From Seriola aureovittata (taxonomy: Eukaryota > Chordata > Actinopteri > Carangiformes > Carangidae): a DNA stretch of 64,000 nucleotides. The notes under the pieces are model-generated. The model made no database searches. It was not told where the DNA came from and was given only the letters and a program-made list of their open reading frames with translations. The DNA lies in contig NC_079384.1 of assembly GCF_021018895.1 (NCBI RefSeq), positions 16,647,140 through 16,711,139 on the forward strand, given 5' to 3'. Position numbers and translations under genes: made by a program. Positions 30,960-43,076 of this stretch are shown piece by piece (the first letter of the stretch is position 1; every line of letters starts with the position of its first letter).

Positions 30960-32948
30960 CTACACATCACGCACTCACACACACATGTGCAGGAACACAC
31001 TTACGCACTCAGGGACACGCGCAAACATTACACAATACCGCAGGATCAGGGCACACCTTCATCTTCTTCCACCCTGTCAAATTAACAGTGTGTTCTTAGG
31101 AGAGCGAGAAGCAGCAGTGTCGGGACGATGTTGGAGAGCTTGATTGAAGGGCTTCCGAGAATTCTCTGGCTTTGTTGTGCAGCTCCCCCAGCGCTGCAGC
31201 CGGAGGTAATGGCTTTAGCAGGGGCAGGTACACAAAGCTCCAGTGGCCACAAACCGGAGCTGGACAAACTTTACTGTTGACATCTGGAATTTCTTTCCTC
31301 CCCTTCCTTTTTATTTTCTTCCTCCACCGTTTCCTTTTTTTTTCCTCTTTTTGATTGAGGGCTGACTCACTCGGTACAGTATCCATCATCGTAAAAGCGT
31401 CAGCCAGCTAAATATAGACATTTGTTTTCTTGTGCCTGTTCTGGCACTGCATATTATACCACACATGATATCATGCCCTACTCTGCTGTTGGCTTGACCG
31501 CACTCTGAACCCCTATAGGGTTTCACTGGTATATGTACACACAGGGTAATTATCATAATGGTGGCTGTCAGTGGCAATTCATCTCACACCATAGACACTT
31601 TGTGTCTTATCATGCCCTCGTCTGCTTTGGCTCTGACAGCTCAGACATGACTCTGACTGAAGCCCAAAAGTTTTAGTGGTCACACGTTGTCATTATACAC
31701 TGGATTATGCCATTGGCAATCTATTACATGCTTTGGCTTAACTCAGCTGAACATGCCGCTGATATTATTTCCATTACAGTGATTGCAATGGAAATACCTC
31801 ACACAATGAAGCTGGAATCATTTATAACAGTGGGTAAACTACTATTGCTGTTGTGAGCTTGAGTTTGACTTCAGGCCTTTTTGTCCCATTGTTTCTTATT
31901 TCTCTTCGCATCCTTCATTGTATACTGTCAGAAATACTGGTACCAGCAAGGTCCAAAATGTTTTCCTCAAAAACTTCCACACTCACTCCAGTGAGAAGAT
32001 GAAGGACTGATCAGCATATAGGTGACCAAGCAATCAATAAGTATTGATGAAGGTGTAATCAGAATGTTACCTAACCAATGCTCAAAGTTAGGGATGTTAA
32101 AAAAAGTGTAACACAGTGATACAGATTACATATAAAAGGATAATTCCAGATACAGACATGAGATTAGATGAAGTAAAACTCAAAATGTTTAAAGAAAAAA
32201 ACTTTTTTCTGGAGCTTTCAATACAGATAGTATTAGCTCATTCATCATGGAGGTGGATCTATTTGGAAGCTCAGTTTCCAAGGTCAATAAATTGAATTTT
32301 CTTGCTTTTCATTAAAGCCAACATGGACAAACAGTTCTATAAATTCTGTGTAGTGAAATCACAACAACTTCTAAGCTGGCAGATCCAAACTCTACCCACT
32401 AATGATACAGTTGAAAGCCCCAGAAAAAGCTCCAAGTGGTGTGTAAAATAATCCCAGTTAACTTGAATGGACATTATTTTGCACAAACTTTGCGTGGAAG
32501 TTCGGTGAGACTGTTTGTAGACAATCACAGTTTCACAGCAAAGATAAATGTCTTTAATTCCATGTTTTGTAAGCAGGAAGTGACACACAAATCACATAAC
32601 ATCAGTAGGCTGGGGTATTCCAACTGATTATCTTACAATGAAAGTTTCCCAATGAGTCATTTAGTTGACAGCACTGTTGTTTCTGTATGACAGTAACAAT
32701 ATTTTTACTGAAAGCATCATATCCTTTAAAAATAACAATCCCTTTCCCTAAATTGTTGGCACTAAGAGGCTCCTGTTGCTGCAGCCTTACTGTGCATGTA
32801 ACTCACAAATAATGCATGTATGCATTTATACCCAGACACAAATGCACATAACCCAGGGTCCCACATATGCAAATATAAGCGCATTAATATACATTGAAAA
32901 ATCCTATTGCACGTGCACTTTACCTGCAGTGTTAATTGTCTGCACGCG

Positions 32949-32982
<34 letters not shown>

Positions 32983-35235
32983 ATGCAAACAGGATGCTGC
33001 TGTTCAGACAGGACTTTCCTGCTTTCATTTTCCCTTCATCCCTCCTTTTGCAGGAATCGCATGAGGAGCGATAACTGTAAACATGTAAACACAAATCACA
33101 ACTCCTTTATGTATGTCATTGCTGCTAAAACTGCAGGGAAATCAAGTGTGTGAGTCCGTGCACACCCATCAAGAGGATGTTCCTTTCTTTTCCTTTTTTT
33201 CTAAGCATACGTCTTTGGATGTTTTTACCTGCATGTGGATATGTGGGTGGAGGTTGGTTCTTTTGTGTGTGCTCTTGCATACATGTATGAGAAAGTTCTC
33301 TTACATGCCTAATGTCCATGTGACAGGGTGTGGTTCGTATGCATTTCTTGCCGTCCTCTTCCTTGCGTGTGAACAGTTTCATTCCTCTGCGCAGCTTAAA
33401 CTCACCACAGTGAGCATTAGGGAGTTGGTGCCCCTGTGCCCCGGGAGTGTAAACCCCACAGACTTAGTGTTCAGTGATTGAGGAAATGTTTGGCCCAGTG
33501 ACTTTGCTCCCTTTTGAGGTGTTTGTTAGCCAAGGCTGATCCTGACAACCCTCCAGGGAGCACGCTCAGTAGGCCTCTTCAAAGAGTCCCATCTCCCAAA
33601 GCAGGAAGTCCAGCCCTGTGCTGCTTGGAAACAAGATGAGGCAGACAGGAAGGAAGGTAATCCATGAACACGCAATAGTGCTACTGTCCACACAACTACA
33701 CACACACACGCACACATACATGCACCGGCATACCCGATCAGTCCCTCCTGACACCCACAAAAACATGGGTATTCCTTGGACCGCACAGTCATTTAGCTTG
33801 ATTTATCTTGTGTTTGGTGCTGTTAAACAGCCGAGGTGATTGCAAGCAGCTTTGTGTTGCTGATTCTGGTTTCCTGTATTGCAGCAGTTTGCATGAGAAT
33901 GTGTGTGTGAAAATACTGTTAAGGTCAGAGCAAAGAGCAGTTTCACCACAGTAACAGCACGCAGCCCTGAAAGCCAGATTCTTACCTTCTACAATAACCT
34001 GAAATTTGGATGAAATTTGGTATGCACTATTAAATAATGATGGATGAGAGGTAAGTTTGTGGAGCCAGATTGATTTATCTGTCTCTGGCATGAGCACACC
34101 AGTTACATAATATTTTAAACGTGTATAATGTATTTGATTGTTCTTCAAAGAAATAATACTGCATCCTGCTGCTAAGCTGTCCCACACAACACTTAACTGC
34201 CCGAAGAAGACTGATGACTAGCATTTTTTGGACGTCTGGAATAAGAAAAACAACTGGGATTCAAGGTTTTAAAAAAAAAAAAAAAAAGTACTTCTGTGCT
34301 GAATACATGTATGTGAAAAATTATGAAAGCCACTAATCCAGTCATTGTCTGAAATAAAGGAAAATACCACTGACAGTTTGTCCACAAGGAGATGAACTGA
34401 CTCCTAAATGAGTGAATGTTCAGGCTTATTTCAGCTGTTCCAACTTGAAACCACTAGAGAGCACTCTTCAATTGATTTTCCATGAATGAAGTATTAACCT
34501 ACACTGTGGGCCACAACTGAGAGAGAATGTGGCTGGAACAAAAATCTGCTGCAGTTGCCAATGAAATCAGTAGCCTGGCTTCCACTGTGAGACGCAGCCT
34601 GGTCCTGCTCATTTTATACAGTATGTGGTAATACTGTGGCAGCAGGGAAATTAGTTTTTGTGGTGTGGTGTCGGTGAGGTAAAGATTAGCTGTTTTCATT
34701 GTTGTAATGTGAACCAACGTGGAAGCTGTAGACCTATAATAATAGACAAGACAATATGTTTGGGGTCAGTTCACTGAGAATTTAGAAATTCCACTTATTC
34801 ACTGAAGTAAAAGAGGAACAATTTATTCTTATAACCACCACATTTGGCACTTTGTCAGGGGGAGTTCACTCGGAATTCAAACATGTCACATATTTTAGTT
34901 TAATCTTAAAACTAAAAATATTTTTGCTGTTAAAAAAATGTTAGTGGCATCCCAGAAAATATCAGGAGAAAGATTAAAGAAAAATATTATCATAGTGGAC
35001 TATTAATTCAAACTTTTCACTGACTCAGGTGAAAGTTTCCATTCTTTCCCTCTACAAATTATATGAAATTGAAGAGTGCTTTAAAGTTTAATTTCACTCA
35101 AATAAAACAGGCTTCAGCATGTGTCATACCTTATTCCCTAATGCTAAAGTTGATCAAGTAAAAATATTCAGAAGTCGATCATTTTGATTGTTTTTCACCC
35201 TTATGGTATTATGTGGCTAAATTAGCTTTTTTTCT
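30960..35235. other. Intergenic with CA microsatellite and poly-A run
   Basis: A CA run is at 32952-32980 and an A-run at 34271-34287. The segment 31080-31275 is GC-richer and unique. No coding block or RNA gene recognised. Confidence 0.5.
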
Positions 35236-35475
35236 TTTTGTTAAAGCAACTGTAACCAATATTTTTATATTAACAATGGATCACATGACTACTTGTATGT
35301 TAAAAGGGTCACTTGTAGTGATGAACCTAGAGAAAATTATCACCTGACGCTGCAGTTCCCTTCAGCACTCTGGAGCTTTTTTAGCGTCTTTCAGCTCATT
35401 GTTTTGGTTTTAAAGCGTGCTACTTTACTGTTTTGGCGCTTTTCACTATCACTGCTCCCGTCAGGCAAGCACTGA
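35236..35475. repeat. TTAAAGCNRC-family element, copy B
   Basis: TTAAAGCAACTGTAACCAAT with ATTTTTATATTAACAATGG, GATCACATGACT, then CTGGAGCTTTTTTAGCGTCT and TTTCAGCTCATTGTTTTGGT. It shares plan with copies A, C and D but is more diverged. Confidence 0.5.
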
Positions 35476-36555
35476 TCAACCCTCTGTACACTAACTGCAC
35501 AGTACCAAACAACACAAAGTCCACAAAGTATTTTTTGGTTTTCCATTAGACAGAAGTTGTGGAGAGCACCTGGTACCTGGTACGCTGCAGTTCCAAGCCA
35601 GCTGAGATGATACCAAAAGGTGACGTGAAAACAGAGAGAATCGCCGCTACTGCATCATTATTGTGCGAGACAGGACGTTCTGAACGAACCCCTCATTTTT
35701 AAACAGCCAAGCGACTGTGCACTGCACAAAATAAATCAGTTTCTGCTTTTTAGAAATCTGTTCACTCATAAGAAGTGAAGCGTTCATCTGAAAGTCCTAC
35801 TGCCCTAAAATCTAAAACTAAACTGACCAGCTGACTGACATTGCCCTTCTCAGACCTCCATGCTCTTGCTTATAGTTACTATTATGCCTCCGATTTCAGA
35901 CGGATATATTGTGGACTAACCTGGCTTTAACCTGTAGGATATTCTCAGAAAATCTAACTATGGAAATATGGTAAACAACTTTACAATGCAAGATGATGAG
36001 CGGCCAAAGCCTCAGAGAGCTCTAATATTCCCTCACAATAGCAAGAAACTGTTGCCAGCACCTGATTCCAATCATATGTGATCATATGTGATTATTAGCA
36101 CCTGTGGGTGTCCCCCCTCCCTTCCTCCCTCCCACACACATACACACACTCTCACACTCACACATAAATGCTGTAATACTCACAGACAATACATTTTCAG
36201 GGACAATCAGCAGATAGTTTGCAGATTTGCTTTATGTGTAAGAAAAGTAGCTTTTTTTGATGGATCGGTCAGACAGTCTGAGATTTTGTATCAACATCTG
36301 AGCCAACAGAACCATTAGTAAAAATGCTGAGAGCTGTACTGTTGTGGCCAGGCATTGTAATGAGCTTTGTCACATGTACTGTTACTCGTTGCTCATTATT
36401 TGATGCAGTTTTGTGTTTTCCATTATTTGTAAATTAAATACTGCCAAATTAATTTATTGGTTTGTGGTGATGTAATGGATCCTATGAACTAGAGTTGTTT
36501 ATTCAAGAGGTGTCCTGATCTGGGGCCAGTGAGGCCCACTGAAGTTCACACTCAG
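35476..36555. other. Intergenic, nothing recognised
   Basis: Short CA-rich and CCCTCCCTTCC runs near 36110-36165. No gene recognised. Confidence 0.5.
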
Positions 36556-36842
36556 TGTTTCCAGTAAGACCAATGACTATTTTCATGACTGATTAACCTA
36601 ACAGTTATTCTCTTGATTAATCCATTAAACGTTTGAGCAATAAAAAGTCAAACAACCACAGAGATATTCAGTTTATAAAGATAGAAAGCAGAGAAAATAA
36701 CAGAAATCCTCACAACAGAGTCTGGAACCCGAAAACCTTCTGTATTTTTGCTTTAGAAATAACAACTGAGCGATTAAAAAATAAATAAATAAATACATTT
36801 GTAGATTATGAACTAATCGATTAATTGACTAATCACTTCAGG
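36556..36842. repeat. AATCGATTAATTGACTAATC-type dispersed repeat
   Basis: One side carries TGATTAACCTAACAGTTATT, CTCTTGATTAATCCATTAAA and the other GAACTAATCGATTAATTGAC, TAATCACTTCAG. The middle has GAGATATTCAGTTTATAAAG. This is the word order of a known fish family with AT-rich palindromic ends. Confidence 0.6.
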
Positions 36843-37309
36843 TCTGGTTGCCAGTTTTGACAGACAAGTAGCCCAGTCAGAGCTTCAAACCCACCCAATC
36901 ATCATAAATATAGCTCCAAACCATTTTACCCACCCAATCAAATAAAAAGTGGCACAACTGGGTGGAATCAACATCATCACATGGGCCATTGATTCTACCA
37001 GTAATTTCAGTCTACAGCAGCCCATGCTATTTTTTGCTTTTTAAAGGTAAAACTCGATGGGTGAGCATATTATAAAACGTTATGGAACACAGCCATATAA
37101 AATTTCATTACCTCAGCCCAAAATCTGCATTATCTAAATGTTATTATTTAATATTTGTGGTTATTAATGTAATGTAACACATTCCTCCAACAGAGATTGT
37201 GAAAAGTAATTTCTAGGCATTTTTACAGCCTTTGGTTAAACTTTGGGTTAAGAAAGTAAACGTTCAGTTAAGGTTATGGGGTTAGACTAACATTTTGGTC
37301 ATACTTGAA

Positions 37310-37771
37310 TAAGACGCTCTAATCAATATTTTTTATTTCATACAATATGGAAGGTGTTGCTCAAGACTTTGTTACCCTCATTTACTTTCAATTTTGCGTC
37401 TTTTAGCTCAGTGCATTGGTTTGAATGTTCTTGACTCACTCTCACTGATGTCATCAATGTGATTTCCAGCTGCAGAAGAAAGCAGCTGTTTTCAACCACA
37501 ATGCTATAAAAAGAGCCAGATATCTCCTACTGGAGTTGGTGGAGACCGAACCAGAGCGAAAAAAAAAAAAGAGTGAATGTTAGACTTAAAGTACATTCAT
37601 CAAGTGACCAGAGACACAACTTCAGTGTTTGCTGGAAGTGTAACTAGGCATCTGATGCTAAGACATTCACCTTACCAACTTAATAAAGTGATAAAGTGTC
37701 AATGTGGTGTTAAGACTATGTTGCGCTCTCCCCAAATTGTAAAAGAATAATAATAAATGCAGCTTTAAGTT
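37310..37771. repeat. TTAAAGCTGCA-family element, copy C, with an inverted right end
   Basis: The left part has GCTCTAATCAATATTTTTTA and GGAAGGTGTTGCTCA (as in copy A); the right part has AGTGTCAATGTGGTGTTAAG, CTCTCCCCAAATTG (as in copy D) and ends AATGCAGCTTTAAGT, the reverse complement of the family's start. This suggests a miniature inverted-repeat element with TTAAAGCTGCA ends. Confidence 0.6.
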
Positions 37772-40700
37772 GGAAATGTGTAAAACTTAGTTATTTAAAG
37801 AAAAAAACGTTCTTTTTCATGCAGAGGACCTAACACCATTCTAGTTTCCTTTTGAGAAGCTAAGCTGGCAACATCCTTCTGTTTTGGCTCGAAATCCAGT
37901 CCATTCGTCAGAACAGCAGTCTGTCACTGAGCCAACACAGCGCACAACTTCAGGTAATACTGCTGGCAAACTAAAGAATAAAACACACACCATCCATTTC
38001 ACCCTCTTCTCTCTGTGCCTGAAGCTGTTTATACAGTCTATTGTGAAGGATAAATTCTTACTGAAACAGGTTGGGCACAAATAACCACTTCCAGCTATTC
38101 CTTCATTTTCCTTTTTTGAATAGAACTCATAGAAAATAACGGATATGGTTCGCTTAAGCTTAAAAACATGACACATTTCATTACACAATATAATAAGTTG
38201 TTACACGATAGCTTTGTATTTATAATAATACAATCTGTGGTTCAATCGCACTAATACAATTTAGTTTTCAGAATAATGCTTTACACGCCAAACCTGCAAT
38301 GAGCTCATGAAATATTATGTAATGTTTATACATTAAGCAGCATCTGTAGATGGGATATGATTGTCTACTGCTCATGTGCAGGTGTGGAAGTCATTGGTAA
38401 CAGAAGTATATTCAATGTTGATACTTTATTATTTTACTGCATTTAATTCTGTGTTTTTGACTGAGCAAACTAAGCACTAAGTTTCAATGCTTTTGTACCA
38501 CTGACATTTTTGATTTGATCACATGCTGTGATTTTGTTCTTGGCTCCACCAGCAGGAGTGAAACAAACCAGTACTCCTGTTTATTTGGTCCTATATCTGT
38601 CAGCACGGCAGAAGATTATATCTCAGTGCCACTGACGGTTGCACAATAATGGAGTGAATTAACCAGATACTTGTATGAGGTTGAAGTGCCAGAGTTATTT
38701 CACTGATTTTTGGAAATTAGCTCCTTTTCCCCCACTCTCTCCTCCCCTCGTCCTTCCTTCTCATATTCATCCCCCCACTCGTCATCAGGACAGTAGCAAA
38801 GATAAGGGACTCCCACAGTCCAGTAAAACCCAGGTGACGTGCCTGTGGGGTCGGAGGGGGTCACGCTGTCAGACACAAGAGACTGATGGAAGGCCCTAAT
38901 CCCGCCCGTGTCACGAAGATGGATCAAATGAAAACACACACACACACACACACATACATTCACCCACATTCATGCACAAAAATGTATATGGAAGATTGCA
39001 GCTACGCACACATGACAACAGACCAACATTATACAAAACTTACTGTATGTGTACATATATAAAATATCTTACTCTCTTTTTCTATATTTGATACTCTTAC
39101 TTTCTCTCAGTTATGTACAAACACACACAAGCACATGCGCACACACACACAGACACACACACACACACACCCCCAGTGCTAGACTGACAGAAACAGGTTG
39201 TCCGGAGGGTGAGGGGAGATGTGACTCATGTCCAGCTCATTTATCTGCAGTCCGTGGTGTGTTTGACTGAGTTTGAGTTCACAAACAGGTTTCTCACACA
39301 CATTTATTACCGCCACAGTACTGTGTGAAACATGTAGCAACACACTGAAGAAGATTTGGCTTGTCATTAAAAAAAAATAAAAATACAATTAAGCTTCAGT
39401 GTTTCTGAAAGGATGGGGCTGGTGTTATTTCAGAATTTTCTTATTGCCAACAAATCCCAGGAAAAGACCAAAACCAGTAAATGATTTAGTCCAACTCTGA
39501 ATACTTTCTGACTTCCCTACCCTGTCTGTGGCCTATTTATTACTACTAATGGCATAAATCTTTAAAAGCTGGTCTCATATACAAAGTTTTATTTTTCAAA
39601 AAGGTTCAGTAATTTCCTTAAACAGCTGGGCACTGTCGTTTTTAGGAAACATTACTCAAACACAAGTAGATTGTGCATATATCTAAGGATTATTTTCACA
39701 TGCAGATGGATACACATTTGGTGTATTAGTGAGTATTTACAGCAGCAGGAAGATGTGTGCGGGAGTGAGTCAAAATAAACTACGGTGTGTGTGTGGATTG
39801 GTAATGACGGAACATGTCACCCAGTGCAACAGTATAGTTTCTTTATGTGTTTTTTAATAGTTTATGGATGGAGCTCTACAGCACAGAGGATTAAGATACA
39901 GTGTCTCATGCTTTGGACTCAGACAATATAGAACATGAAATGTAGATGTTGGTTGGTTGGATTCTTGGTTTTGGTCTTTTTGTGGGATTTGTTAAGAGTG
40001 TTAAAAAAATGTTAAGATTGACAGCCTAAAAAACTGAACCTTGAATTGGAGAATCCTAAATAGAGGAAGCTAACGTAGCTTGTTAGCTTATTTTGCACTA
40101 TCAATTCTTATTAAACCTCAATGATAGAAATACATCTTTTGAATAAACTGTGAACCTATTTTCCTGTTAGTGACCGACCTCTTCAATAAATCTTTATTGA
40201 ATTAAATGATGCACAGTCCTGAGAACAAAATGCCAGTGAGCAGTAAGTTGCTCAGCACAGAGAAAATAGAAAATACTTCTCTCTCTCACATTCACAAAAA
40301 CACATACAAACACCATTTATCTCTTCCTCTGAGACACGTGCACCACACAGCCTCACTGACGTATATTTTCACAGCACACACACACAGACACACACACTTT
40401 AATTTATACTGACACACAGATGGCCCCTGCTCTGACCACAAATGTAGTGTAACCCCTGGTCCCTGCGGTGCGGCCGGGGCTCAGACTGCCAGTAAAAGCG
40501 AGGGATGCTTCATGGCTCAACAATTCGCTGGGTAAATGGAAAGGGTTTGGTGTGTGACCTCAAACACTCTCCTTTCTGTCTCTCTCTTTTTTGCTCGCTC
40601 TATCTGACTTTCTCTTCCTTCTCTCATTTTAGTCCTCTCCTGCTTTTTGTTGGCTTTCTCCTAATCTGATTTTCTCTTGGCCTCTTTTTATCTCTTGTTT

Positions 40701-41859
40701 TATTTTTTCCCTTTTCCATTTCCCTTTGAGACAGTGGACATTCAGATCTTTTTTTATTTTTTCACTCTCTTTTTTGTGTTTTTTCTTGAATGACTTTGTC
40801 TACAAAAGAGGGTCAGATTATATTTTAGTGTCCAGACAATGATAAAGGGTAATTTTATCTGGTTTATAACCGATTTTATTTTTTCCCCTAGCCCTCACCA
40901 GCAGAACCTCATAACAAGTTGTGCCTTTCTTTTTAAGGTACGGTTTTATCTCCGTTCTTTCTTCTTCTCTCATAGCCTCCATCTCTAAATCTTTACTTCT
41001 CTCTTCCCCTGTCCTCTCGGTGGAGGTGTGATCCACCTCCCCTCCTGTCTGAGAGGTCAGGAGCAAAGTGAGGACACCACGAGGAGGAAGGCAGACCTCA
41101 GCTCACAAATATGAGCAGTATGAGGCAAAACTGTGCATTTCTGTAAAGTGTGGTTCAGTGGGTTTATTGGGTAAGGGATACGCTGAAATTTAGTCCAAAG
41201 TTTGGTTTAGCCAGAAAGGTTTTAATGGTATTAGAGACATTACTTCATGGGAAGTGGCTTCTATCGTGAGTAGCGTGCAGAGATTAAAAATCAGTGATCA
41301 GAAAATTGAATAATTACATCCTTGCTTGATCCAGATGTGGTTCATCTACATATGATTGCTGTCACACACAATTGCCGCCACTGCTTAAAACGTCATATCT
41401 AATGAGTAAGAGGAGCTCCACACAGAAACAGAAAGAAAAAATAGCACAGTCCCTCAGCTATAGTGTTTGCTAAGAGAAAATATGAGCTTGTATTTTTGAA
41501 ATATGGCTTTGAAATTTCATATTGTGTTTCACTAAAGTGAGAAAATCTCAAGAGGTGTGAGAGCCTGCGTAACCAATGTCAAATCCAGTCCTGCTATCAC
41601 CTCAAAGTAAAGGAAAGTCCAGCCAGGTGGATTTGGGTGTGTAGCATTAATGTGCGCACTCACACACACACACACAAAGTGAGAGAGAGAAAAAAAAGTT
41701 TTTAGATTGGACAGGACAGGCAGGGATCAGGGGTGCAGAGGGAAAGGGTTAGGGTTAACTTTCCTCTAAAGGGTGTCAAAAAAAGGGAACTAAATTGGGT
41801 GTCAGAAAGTGCTAAGGAGCTGAAATAAGTCGAGGTCCACAGCTCCCATGTGGGTGGGT
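37772..41859. other. Intergenic with CA microsatellites and a pyrimidine-rich stretch
   Basis: CA tracts lie at 38934-38954 and 39119-39171. A C/T-rich stretch spans about 40560-40760. Two short GGGTTAGGGTT-like words near 41750 are isolated and not telomeric. No gene recognised. Confidence 0.5.
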
Positions 41860-42574
41860 GCTCGCTTTATATTTTACAGACAATGTCCCTTTAAAAAGCC
41901 CCACGTCTGGAAAGCCCATTAGATGTGCATATAAAATTTCCCCCGTGATTAATAGTTGATGAAGCAGGGTTGTTTGGAGGGTACTACCAACATGTGGCCG
42001 GCAGGGCTCCTCCTCTGCAATCTCACGTTACACTCCATAAACTTGCCACTCTTTCCCACCTATACGTTTAAAAAGGAGGAGGGCTCACTTGTCAAGAATG
42101 CCTTAGAAGAGTTGTGAAAACAGCCAGCCCGAGAAGGGGAGTCATGCAGTTGCGGATGCAGCTCTCCTGCCGAGCCACAAACCACTCAGATCAGTCAGGG
42201 AGAGAGAGTGTGTGTGTGTGAGTGCAGGACCAGGGGAGAAAGTGTGTGAGAGTGTGTCAGGAATCAGAGTGCTCCAAAGGACGTCACACATGCTCCCAGA
42301 GAGAGAGGGAAACACGTTGTCACAGGAAGGCGTCTATCCTCACGCGTTCTGGACTGTGGAAGAGTCAACAGCCTCTGACAGCAGTGAGTATTCCAGCGGT
42401 GGATGCAGTGAAACGATGATGTGCATTTAGTCAGCTGGACTGGATATTTCTCAGAAGTGATACAGATTTCAAGACCTAACTTACTTTCTAAAGGGGGGGC
42501 TTTAAAATTCCTCACCACGAAAAGACTTGTAATAAGACATTATTGAAGAGTGTGTGAAGTGTTTCTGCATCACC
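41860..42574 (+). promoter_or_regulatory. Candidate meox1 promoter and 5' UTR region
   Basis: This is the non-repetitive sequence directly upstream of the meox1 ATG. It holds two TATA-like motifs (CATATAAAAT near 41928-41937 and GTTTAAAAAGG near 42066), homeodomain-like cores in GTGATTAATAGTTGATGAAG (about 41944-41963), and GC-richer sequence closer to the ATG. No recognisable repeat lies between 41860 and 42190; a short GT run is at about 42209-42220. The transcription start cannot be placed from sequence. The call rests on position and on the lack of repeats compared with the neighbouring kilobases. Confidence 0.4.
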
Positions 42575-43076
42575 ATGGATCAGCCAGCCAGCAGCTGCAT
42601 GCGGAGCGCCCACCCCAGCAGTCCCATCTGGGGCTGCATGAGGAATCCACACTCAGGGGTCCCGGGAGCAAACCTCCAGTCGCCCTACCAGCAAGGCCCT
42701 TTCTCCCTTCACCAGAAGCCCGAGTTCCTGGCCTACACAGACTTCTCCAGCTCCTGCCTGGTGCCGACCGCGCCGCACGCAGCCTACCCCCGAGACGACA
42801 GACTCTACCAAGAGAGCCAGGGGGGTTACCAGAGAGCTGACTGGCAGTTCAACCCCTGTGAGACAAGGGTGAGAGCACCCGAGGCCTGCGCGCCTGTCGT
42901 CGCACCCGCAGTAGTAGGTGGCGGCGGGAGTGGAGGGCCTGAGCTGGACAGTGTAGGGGGAGAAAGGCTGCCAGGTACCGTGCCCGGGTGCCTGGAGGGA
43001 GAATACTCACCCCAAAGCGTGGCGTCGGCCGACTCAGACAAGAAGAGCTCCAATAAGAGGAAGAGAGATGTCACAG
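42575..43076 (+). CDS. meox1: meox1 coding exon 1
   Basis: The start ATG at 42575 sits in a strong Kozak context (caccATGg). The reading frame also extends a few codons upstream, but only without an ATG, so this ATG is the natural start. The exon encodes residues 1-167 plus the first base of codon 168 and ends ACAG|GTGAGT, a near-perfect donor. It carries the conserved N-terminal MEOX motif (8-27), an [17 protein letters not shown] segment (46-62) matching the HQKPDFLA region of MEOX1, a less conserved linker with an alanine/valine/glycine-rich run (about 108-121, ending GGGGSGG), and the basic [10 protein letters not shown] stretch. The linker looks variable in this family; the flanking motifs do not. 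Confidence 0.95.
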
